From the NCBI RefSeq assembly GCF_033807575.1, contig NC_084707.1:15362550-15426549 (forward strand): a stretch of DNA of 64,000 nucleotides. The letters are read 5' to 3'. Under the pieces are notes generated by a model. The model did not search any database. It saw only the letters and a program-made list of their open reading frames with translations, and was not told where the DNA came from. The position numbers and the translations under genes were made by a program. This DNA is from Cydia pomonella. Lineage: Eukaryota; Arthropoda; Insecta; Lepidoptera; Tortricidae. Position 1 is the stretch's first letter, and the number at the start of each line of letters is the position of its first letter. Of this stretch, positions 55,403 to 64,000 are shown one piece after another.

Positions 55403-55879
55403 TAGTTATTTTTGACGATCAGAACGAAGATTATTAATTAATTTGTGATGCAATCATATAAATAAATCATAATAAATCATAATATATAAATCATAATCAT
55501 AGTAAATAAATCTGAATCTGAATTAGACTCAGATTTAGATAGATTCAGTCTATGGTTGGGGGCTCTAATGGCATTTTTCATGCTGTTCGTTCATGTATTT
55601 TCTAATGTACGAGTACCTATACAAATAAATGTCGGGAATTACAAATATTACAACCTTTAATTACATTTATTAAACAAAAATCTAAATAAAAGCAATTCTA
55701 CTTTTAGACATAAAAAAATACTAGATTGTTCCAGTAGTATTATTTTTTCTTAAATTATAAAAATATATATAACGCAGTCGGGAAACCTCTAATTGCCTAT
55801 TTATTAAGTACTACCTACACTAAAATGGCATTAATGTAGGTTATAACATGAATATGTGTAATGAAATCCTCGTGAAAAT
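55403..55879. other. AT-rich, nothing recognised
   Basis: Low-complexity aataaatcat repeats at 55455-55520. No gene. Confidence 0.5.
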
Positions 55880-56225
55880 AGCAGAAGGCGTGCGGCTGGC
55901 CGTGGAAAGCGAGTGCGGGTGCGGGAGCGGGCGGCGGGCCTCTGAAAGCTCCGGTCCACACGCGGTGCCGTTAGCGCAGGCTCGGGCGGGCGGCGCGGCG
56001 GCGGGCGGCCCGTGGGAGGTACCGTTAGTGACGTCGCAGCCGTGACGTCCCAGCCGTGACGTCAGACGGCGCGATATAGCCGCCAGCCTCGGCGGCGGCG
56101 GCCTCAGTAACGCACCGCCCGTTCGCCAGCGCGTACCTCCGCGCGCCCTCTTGCGATTCGCATACTTCCGATAGACTGACCGAGTGAGTGAGTGCGCGTG
56201 CAGTGAGTGGGATGTGCCCGGCCGC
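55880..56225 (+). promoter_or_regulatory. CpG island, probable promoter and 5' UTR
   Basis: The most GC- and CpG-rich segment in the window, upstream of a plausible first coding exon. It contains the CRE array (56029-56064), an initiator-like ctcagtaac around 56106, and short tandem gcgggcgg runs. No TATA box in a fitting place. The long frames on both strands here (up to 165 codons) come from base composition. Confidence 0.5.
56029..56064. promoter_or_regulatory. Three CREs in a 14-bp tandem array
   Basis: TGACGTC at 56029-56035 and 56043-56049 and TGACGTCA at 56057-56064, each preceded by cagccg or tag and spaced exactly 14 bases start to start. About 160-200 bases upstream of the candidate ATG. 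Consensus for CREB/ATF-family bZIP proteins. Confidence 0.65.
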
Positions 56226-56340
56226 ATGAGGATCCTGCTGAGCGAGCTGGGATTGTCTGGCGCGTGCTTCGGCCTGACCCTGGAGCCGCGCGCCGCTCTG
56301 GACCCCGACCGCGACCGCCACGGCGACAAGCCTGCGCCAG
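56226..56340 (+). CDS. Probable first coding exon, 38 codons
   Basis: ATG in a good context (ggccgcATGa) opens 38 codons beginning MRILLSELGLSGACFGL and continuing with a basic/acidic PDRDRHGDKPAP stretch. The exon ends CCAG|GTCAGC after base 56340, in phase 1. Codon use (CTG, AGC, GAG, GCC, GAC, CGC) looks like genuine coding. Reading past the donor meets TAG within 60 bases. I do not recognise the protein. The rest of the gene would lie downstream on the plus strand, and no second exon could be found by eye in the remaining 7.6 kb. Confidence 0.45.
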
Positions 56341-59290
56341 GTCAGCGCCCACCACCACCGCGTCCCTCCACTTCTGTGTTTATTTTCGCTTTCGTTGTGT
56401 AGAACCTCTGGGTGTAGTAGACTCTGTGTGGAACTGTCGTGATGATGGCCATCGGCTAGAATGCGAAGTGCGCTGCTGACGCCCTCCAGCAAACACTGTG
56501 CCCTTAGACAATTCCAAAACACACGTACGTACCCCCTTTTATGTTTTTTATATTATTTTAATTTATAATTTAAGTTTTTATTAATTTGCCAATTTATAAC
56601 CTTTATTTTTAATAAATTCAGGATTTTGTTTTCCTTTCAAATATATTTAATTCCTACAGTCATACATCAAAAAATCCGATAGTTTAGTTAAGTTGTTCCT
56701 TTACAATATGAAGAAATCTTCCACGAACCTTAATTAATATACCTACCAACAAAAATTGAGATAGTCGTAAGTTTCATAAGTATTTCCATGTATTAGTTAA
56801 GTTACAAAATGATCTTAATAAAAAACCAAGTAACCAAATCCATAGGTACAATATTTTCCTTTGATATAGTTACTTATGCCGTACATACCTACTACTTTTT
56901 GATTAGAAATGATTACATGCCTAAATCTAAGTTTCTACTTACTTATATTTGAAAACATGATGAGGTCAACCGGACTGATTGTAGTTGATCACGGTGCGTA
57001 TTTGAAATGATGAAAAGTCGCTTTTATTATTAAGCCTGAGTGATCTAGTTTAATTTTACGATCTTGACTTTATTTTATTTTTGGTACCTATGAAGACTTT
57101 AAAAATAAATAAGTCCATGCTTAAATATAATAAAACTGAACTAAATAAATAAATAAAAAGTACATAGTGCGATTATATTAGTAGTATAATAGAATGAAAT
57201 TACTTATATTTACCTAGTCAGGTCACTGCCGCCGTAATCCAAAAACACTTTAAACATTTTTTTGTGCAATTTGAATATACAAAAAATATAAAAAGTACAA
57301 CAAAAACGATAGCTGAATTAATAAATTAAATAATTTAAATGGTTTGGATAAATACTAAATGGTTTAATACGGTATATGGGTATATATTTGAGAAACAATC
57401 AATAAAATTAAGTTCCTATTTGCCCAAATTTGTATATACAAGTACATAGGTACTTACCATAATTTAAAATATTTTCAATGATATAAGTACTTATAAACAA
57501 ATTACACCTGCTGCTCCATATTTTCCATCAATCTGTTATACATTGTTAGTGTGTTTCGGTAATATAATTAATCATAACTTACCTAATAAGTATACCAAAA
57601 ATACTCGTGACCGAAAGCTTGTATGTATAATCTGTGTTAATGGTGCGATCGCTAACTTTGCAAACTACTTATTTAGCATTTTCGCATAGATAACATTATA
57701 ACCAGTTCAGGAATTTAAAATTATAATAACAGCGTTAAATTTACAATGCTGTTTTCTCAATATATTTAATCTGAATTTAGTATTACTAACTAGTAGTATT
57801 CTTTTGCAATCTTTACTATTAGAATTCTTGACCATTTTATTTATATACTTGTACGATTTTAATCCAACAAAAAAGCCAACAGTAGTATTTATAAAATACC
57901 ATTGAAACAGGGTATTTAATATGTATATAAATTTGTGGTAGTTCATAGAGATTGTTTAATATTCGTAGTATTCAATAATTTATATTAGCTACCTATAAAA
58001 TGTACAGCTACGAGTGCCTACATTAAAAAAAGAATGTTACACTTTTTTGTAATACATTTGCTTATAACAACAATATTTTAAAGCAAACAAGCCGTGATGA
58101 AATCTAAGAACATTTCGACAGCACCCAGCGGGACCGGTCGGAGATCCACCGCCTCTGGCATACATTATGCTATAGTGCCCGCTGACCGCGTGTCGCAAGA
58201 ATCATAACATCACATACTCAATATGCATTCAACTTAGTTACGAAGCAGCTTATTGTTTAACACGTACTGTTCAGGTAATTACTTAGCTTCGACAGCGTGT
58301 GTGGTTACAATCTAGGTTTATGGCGTTTCTCTAGACAGGACCGCATTCTTATGGTCAAACCCCGTCATCAATGTTGCAATTATTCATGGAAAATAAAGGT
58401 TGACATAACTAGTTGGCGTAGGGAACCCTGAATTCACAGTAGGTACCCAACTTCACCCAAGTAAAATATTAAAATAATATTTTAACCGAGAGATAGATTT
58501 CCATTGAATTCACTGTTCACCGTAAATAAGTTGCGTAAAAATAATTTTTATAGTAAAATACAAATCTTAATATACCCTCCAGTCACTCGAAATCAACTAC
58601 GCCGATTTTTTTTATTTATTATGAAAATTATAGGTACTAAAACTTTCACATTAAATTACTAAACGGTCATGATATATGTGACAAGTTATAGTGAAATTAT
58701 GATATAATGCTAATTAATTCGCGCTGTTATGTACCATATAAAGGCGTATTTAGGGTACGTATTTTGCCCACCCTTATTCTCAATGAGTTGCAACATTGAT
58801 AACGGGGTTTGCTGATGGTTGACGCGCGAAGGAAGACCGCCGGCTGTATAATAATGCCCGTACATTATAGTGGGACCCTGTCGGCCTCTCAGCCTTGCCC
58901 AATCGTTGTCGCAACCGGCTGCACCTGCCGAGATGCGAGTGCAAATTGCCGTCAATATTATGCGTGATCTCAATCTTCTGCTAAAACATACAAGTAGCCA
59001 CTACTTTATTTTTTGATCGTTACGGTTTTAGCGGGGCCGGTATAGCAATATTCGATTGATCAATTATGCAGTTTTGTTGCTCGATTAAGTTATCTGCAGT
59101 AGATTAATGTATTATTTAATTGTACGTTTATAGCTAGGCGCCTTGAAATTAATTTGGTAAAGTCTAGTTTCGTGCTGGTCAAAAATGTAAATGAGACATT
59201 ATTAAAACTACATATTCATCAAGTCAATTTCCTATAATTTGTGTTGATCTGCCCAAAAAAGTTTGATAAAAGTACTTATTAATGGTAGAC
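56341..59290. other. AT-rich, probable intron
   Basis: Nearly 3 kb without a recognised exon or repeat. A second donor-like ACAC|GTACGT occurs at 56524. It fits a long first intron if 56226-56340 is an exon. Confidence 0.4.
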
Positions 59291-59320
59291 AATGATAAGG
59301 CACGCTATCACCAGCTGGAC

Positions 59321-59484
59321 TGACGTCACGCCCCGCAACCCCGGGCGCGTCACGACCGCGTCCCGCGCGGCCCGCGCCACAGCCTGCTCGCGTCACGCTG
59401 AGAGTTCCCATCTCGCAACCACCTCACGGGGACGCGTCATACGCCAAGGATCGCTAGATCCCAGTCATTATACTTTTGACGTCA
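59321..59484. promoter_or_regulatory. CpG-rich segment bounded by two full CREs
   Basis: TGACGTCA at 59321-59328 and 59477-59484, with several half sites between (gcgtcacgacc, cgcgtcacgctg, acgcgtcatacg). CpG-rich in an AT-rich surround. Enhancer or alternative promoter is possible. The 77-codon frame across it has no recognised motif. Confidence 0.45.
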
Positions 59485-59529
59485 CCGTTTTCGCGGCAAT
59501 TGTAATTACAACTTACAACTCGTGAAGTA

Positions 59530-61009
59530 AAACCACCTTAGCCTCTCGAGATTTTAAAATGTTACCTGTCGAAAAAACATAGATGCCAGTAAACATTGTT
59601 TCCATAACTTTTTGTCTCAAATTTTAGCAGGTTTGTAAATATTTTTATTTAATATCGATCGAACTTCAAAAATATCTCAAGCAGTCAGAATAAAACACTA
59701 CCTACACTTACCTTATTTATTAAGCTTGTGTCTGATATAGTGCATACAGAAATAAGTTTTGTATTTATTATTAGCGAACAGTAAGGTTTTAATATTTATT
59801 ATAAATATACTATCATACACCGTGTTTTTATTGAATTCCGTAAACTCCGGGGTATGAGAACACGTTTAAGAAAACTAAATGGCATAGTTAATTAATTAGT
59901 AGTTTAAGGCTTTTTGTAATCTTCTTATGATTCAAATAATTAAATAAAAAACCATAAGTAATTAAATGTCGCATATAGCGCTTTTGTAACACGGGCATTA
60001 CATTTAATTCAACCAAACAATTGTAAACTGTGACATATTCATGTCATTTCCAACATCATTCATTAGAGATAGTACTTCGTTTTAGTAGTAAATGTATCAA
60101 CTCGTACTAAACACTAATCAATATGTAAATAGGCCCTAAGGCAAGTGTATACGCTCATAAGGGCCTTATAACATAAAAATAAATTATTGATTATCTCTGA
60201 AATGAAGTTAATATTAATACCGGTATGTACGGTCTACTAAAACATATCAACGTTACTTATTAATAACTGTCTTGACCAACTCTATTTGATATTAATAAAA
60301 AAGTGTAATGCGGCAGCAATTTAGATAGCAATTATTACATTTTAAATAACACTTGCACAGTCTGTGATATAAAAATCGCCGCCAAGTTAGCTGGGTTCGG
60401 CTCTATCTGCGATTAACTTTTCATAAATATCCCATTGTAATTAAAATTCTATTTTGCACTGCAAGCTGTTTCTTAGCATTCCATCTGAAAAGCATCTGCG
60501 TATACCACAGTATAGTGGCATCTTTACAGTCAGCCTTGAAAGCGGCTAGTGCTAGTGCGTGCTACTTGTAAATCTTCTGAATGTTTAATTGGCACGCGCC
60601 TAAATTTTTCAAAGCTGTTTAATTGTATACTCGAAGAGATATTATAAGACTAAAGGTGCATTACCGTTTGGGAATTTTATAAAAATATAGATAAATAATC
60701 TAAGTAATCTATAAGTACATAGTTTAAAAAAACTAGTGAACATGATGAATATGATGGGACTGGCACCAGTAATGAGATGGTATAGACAAAGCCTGTTAAA
60801 CAAGTATTTGATGGCAAATGCAAGTATTTGAAACGCTTAAGTTTATTTTGTCATTGATATTTGTTAGTTTGAAAATTAATGGCGCCATACATCCCATGAC
60901 AGGAGCAAAAAAAATTGTGTTAATTTGTCAATAATATTAAAACAAATTTCAGTAACTTTCATTAAATACATAGAAAACAAGGAACGAATAGGACATTAAA
61001 AGTTGTTTA
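59530..61009. other. AT-rich, nothing recognised
   Basis: A small inverted pair taggccctaagg / gggcctta at 60131-60166. No gene. Confidence 0.5.
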
Positions 61010-61109
61010 ACGCATAAAGCGGTAAACATTTTACAGGTGTCGGTGACATATTAGAAACACTCCAAGTTTCCTCTTAAATGTCCCATGATTGGTGCCGTTA
61101 ACATATGCA
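61010..61109 (+). repeat. 'Acgcataaagcggta' repeat, copy 1
   Basis: About 100 bases, acgcataaagcggtaaac...ttttacaggtgtcggtga...ggtgccgttaacatatgca. It matches the reverse complement of 63895-63992, so the pair is inverted 2.8 kb apart. Confidence 0.85.
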
Positions 61110-63055
61110 GCAGGCATACAATGTTGAGATAAATTAGAGCTTTCGATTTAAATTCACGGCATAGACTTTATTACTACGTTAAACGGAGGAAGTTCTCAAT
61201 TAGGTTGAATGTTTTATCATCATTATTATGAATTTTCCTAAGTCATTCCAGAACCGATTTGAAAAAATATGTTTTGTTTTTAGTCCCATCTCCATTACGT
61301 ACAATACAGTTCTGTTGGACCTGGAATCTATGAGAAATAGAGGGAACAAGTTAAATCTTATAGACTATAAGGCAGCGTTTTTTGTATTCTCGTTAATAAA
61401 CCAAGCATTTTCAACATGATTTTCAAAGTGATTATTTATTAAGCTAAATATAAGATTAATAATTGAATACTATGGATTCTATGCCTATACTTAGAATATG
61501 CTTTTAATGCTATAAAATCATTGTGACCATGCAATAGCATTTCATAACAATTACAATTACTCCAAAGATGTAAAAAACTTGACGTTCATAAAGAGTTGCA
61601 ATTCTAAAATTCATCAATATTTCATCAAAAATCACTGCTTAAATGCAAACGCTTAATTTGTAAAATTAAACTATAAAGACGCTATAAATAAACCTTTCAG
61701 GAGTTTCATCAAGAACGTTTGGCAATTCGCGTAGTTGAGGAATTCCGTTTTGGTGTTCAACTGTTCGTCAGCGGTTCATCAAATGGCACTTTTTTGATTG
61801 CTAATTTTGCAATTTCAATGCTTGATTTTTTGTTGAAAGTACAAGAAATGGTATGCCTACGTTGTCTTGATTCCTCATGGATCTTGTCATAAGAATCTCA
61901 GGTAACAAATATTAAAAATAAAAATAAACATACGTATTTACTTAACCAATCGTAGCAAAATTTTGGAAACGGCATGTGAAAGAAATTATCTGTGTCTGAC
62001 CTCTGACTGTTTTGATTTTTGCGGGTCTTTTTACCGATTTTGTATGCTAGGCGTCTGTATAATAAGAACAAAAAAAGCAAAACAACACAGGTACTAAAAA
62101 TATAAAACTCGTATAAAAAAAATATTCAACTAGGGCCAAAATCCAGAGAAAGTTGGTATGGAAAATTTACCACAGATTTTTCTTCTTAATATAAAGTTAG
62201 TGTATGTGCTATTTTTTTCCTAATCTTCCACTCTTTTTCTTCATTTAGGCCTTCATTTTACAGCCGTCTGCCGTAATAGAAGCGGCTCGATTACGTCACG
62301 GTCTAAAAATACTAAGGCGGCGTGAAACGACCGAGCGGGGTGGCAAGGAAGGCTAACACTCCGCAACTTGCCAAGTAAAGAATGTATCGAAAACAACCGA
62401 TCACGAAAGCGCGGTTTGTGTATTGTAGGTAACAAGATTTAAGGAAAATCAAAGCACTGTCAAGATTTTTGTTATTTTCTGATAAGTGTTTTATCAGACA
62501 CTACTCCTTCATCCAAATGCGATGTTGGAAATCCAAACGTGCACAAATGAGAAAAGCATCCATCAGCACAAATAAAGAATGTTTATGAAATCCAAGCTTC
62601 AAGAATACTTTTACGGGTCTGACTACTAGTTCTTCGGATATTATGATTTCGGTTACGTTTGAACAAAGCACTGGAGAAACTAGTTTATCTCTCGTAAAGA
62701 AATACATGACCGTTTTAGAATACACTCGTGCTAATAAAGAAAGCGGTCCCAGGTTCGAATACCGGTAGAGTTACTTATACAAATATTCGTGTAGTCAACC
62801 ACGTTGTATCTGACTGCTTATTCGTCTTTGTAAAATATAATAAACAAATGGCGCTTAGATCCAAGCCTAACTTAGCTTACTTGGGAGTAAGTGGTTAAAT
62901 TTTTTTTTCTCAAAATAAATTAAACAAATCACTATTATATACATATTTGAATAGGTACCTAGGTATCGACAATTCCATCCAAGCGACGTCTCCAAAACAT
63001 AAGTAAGGTTAGAAATCTAGCGCGGGACGAGAAGTGTCCATTCAGTATTGTTTCG
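61110..63055. other. No gene; one SINE-like B box
   Basis: 62745-62790 contains ggtcccaggttcgaataccgg, like the B-box region of a tRNA-derived SINE, without the rest of a head. A GC patch at 62265-62345. Otherwise AT-rich. Confidence 0.45.
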
Positions 63056-63059
63056 TGTG

Positions 63060-63200
63060 ATCGAAGGGTGGCGGGGGCGCACCCGACACTGGCGGCCTCG
63101 GCCTCTGCATCGAGCGCCTGTGACGTCACGCGCTGTTACGTCACACATCGATCCGCCCGTGGCGTTCCATTTCAAGGACGCCCTTGCTTTGCCGACCCGC
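63060..63200. promoter_or_regulatory. CpG-rich segment with CRE and CRE-like motif
   Basis: TGACGTCA at 63121-63128 and TTACGTCA at 63136-63143, 15 bases apart, in a CpG-rich 140-base pocket. It resembles the pockets at 56.03 and 59.3 kb. The 62-codon frame starts at GTG and is not supported. Confidence 0.45.
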
Positions 63201-63422
63201 TACCTACATATGTAGCTAAATTCGTGAAACAGCCTAGACACCACGTAAATAAATAACTATATTTTGACTATCCGCGATGTTCGATTCGCGGTTAAGTGGT
63301 CTTAAGTACCTACCTACAGTTAGCTGCAGAAATATATTTGTTTGATTCTAATATAACAAGCTCAAAATTGTGACTAAAACGTAGTGATTATATGCTCTTT
63401 GATTGTGACACTGACAAGGAGT

Positions 63423-63834
63423 AACTGTCCGGTTCCGATTTGATTTATATTTATATATGTTAAAGAGTAGTCTAAAATAACGGACACGTATTTTTTTTTA
63501 GCTGCCCAAACTCAACATATTGGGAGAAATTGTCCTCCAAAGTACTAAAAAGTTACTAAATCTTCTAACACCTATAGAAAGTAATGCTCAAGCAACTTGC
63601 TAGTTAATGGCTTGTTTGAGTATATGTTTGAGAACAGGAAAAAATAATGTACACGTGTTTTGTTATATCTGCTTAAACTCAAGTTTTCCTAAAATAGGAG
63701 TTAGACGATTTAGTACTTTGGAGAACAATTTCTCCCAATAGGTTGAGTTTGGGCAGCTAAAAAAAATACGTGTCTGTTATTTTAGGCTACTCTATAACAT
63801 ATATAAATATAAATCAAATCGGAACCGGACAGTT
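63423..63834. mobile_element. 412-bp inverted-repeat element with arms of 125 bp or more
   Basis: Left arm from aactgtccggttccgatttg (63423) and right arm ending caaatcggaaccggacagtt (63834) are complementary with only scattered mismatches through ctgcccaaactcaac and gggagaaattgt, fading near 63580 and 63690. The loop is about 110 bases. No coding content. Confidence 0.9.
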
Positions 63835-63894
63835 GGGTACCTTTCCTTGTGAGTTAAAAATCAACAAAGAGTTATTAACATCATTTTTTTAATG

Positions 63895-63992
63895 TGCATA
63901 TGTTAACGGCACCAATCATGGAACATTTAAGAGAAAATTGGGAGTGTTTTTGATATTTCACCGACACCTGTAAAATCTCTACCGCTTTACGC
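63895..63992 (-). repeat. 'Acgcataaagcggta' repeat, copy 2
   Basis: Reverse complement of 61010-61109 with about ten differences. It lies 60 bases beyond the 412-bp inverted repeat and is close to the window edge. Confidence 0.85.
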
Positions 63993-64000
63993 ATCCTTTA

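Noticed and set aside
55841..56522. Arginine/alanine-rich open frames of 162 and 165 codons on the minus strand
   Set aside because: They exist because the CpG island lacks stop codons in all frames, start at non-ATG codons or in poor context, and have no recognised domain. The plus-strand exon model explains the region better.

Overview
The window looks like lepidopteran (moth or butterfly) nuclear DNA. It is AT-rich, gene-poor and packed with interspersed repeats of types I recognise from Lepidoptera: two tRNA-derived SINE families, eroded non-LTR retrotransposon (LINE) 3' ends, many small terminal-inverted-repeat elements (MITEs), and the abundant repeat that opens with an 'agggttccgta' motif and closes in 'gcgagtccgactcgcac'. 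No rRNA gene, true tRNA gene, CRISPR array or bacterial feature was seen. Family assignments are by recall and reading only; no database was searched.

The one convincing protein gene is on the minus strand at about 22.98-25.04 kb. It encodes an AMP-activated protein kinase gamma subunit (SNF4Agamma/PRKAG type) with a long N-terminal extension and all four CBS repeats in one uninterrupted exon. A good 3' splice acceptor lies in its 5' leader. An indel in an A7 run separates the natural ATG from the long frame, and several nucleotide-contacting positions in CBS3 are changed. It reads best as a diverged, expressed or once-expressed retroposed copy of the multi-exon insect gene. Fragments of one repeat family flank it in opposite orientation (22.54-22.98 and 26.39-27.24 kb).

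CpG-rich islands stand out from the AT-rich background at 6.1-6.9, 34.86-35.1, 43.3, 46.1-46.3, 55.88-56.5, 59.3-59.5 and 63.06-63.2 kb. The 55.9-56.3 kb island holds a 14-bp tandem array of three CRE (TGACGTC) motifs, followed by a plausible 38-codon first coding exon with a splice donor (+ strand). The 6.6-6.9 kb island ends in a possible 27-codon first exon with a GTAAGT donor. Further full CREs occur at 28.45, 28.49, 29.64, 59.32, 59.48 and 63.12 kb. The right end may therefore be the 5' part of a + strand gene whose later exons lie outside the window.

The rest is repeat-derived. Left (0-20 kb): LINE tails, SINEs and many foldback MITEs, including a nested pair at 14.3-14.65 kb. Middle (26-43 kb): a 285-bp palindromic MITE, a TA-flanked TIR element (31.77-32.83 kb), an internally duplicated repeat (32.84-33.68 kb), and a nested composite (36.79-38.98 kb) in which one older repeat carries both an inserted reverse-transcriptase LINE and an inserted MITE. 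Right (43-64 kb): a (TA)n microsatellite, two 1.3-1.6 kb TIR elements with many internal copies of their terminal motif, a MITE cluster at 54.2-55.4 kb, and a 412-bp inverted repeat at 63.4-63.8 kb.
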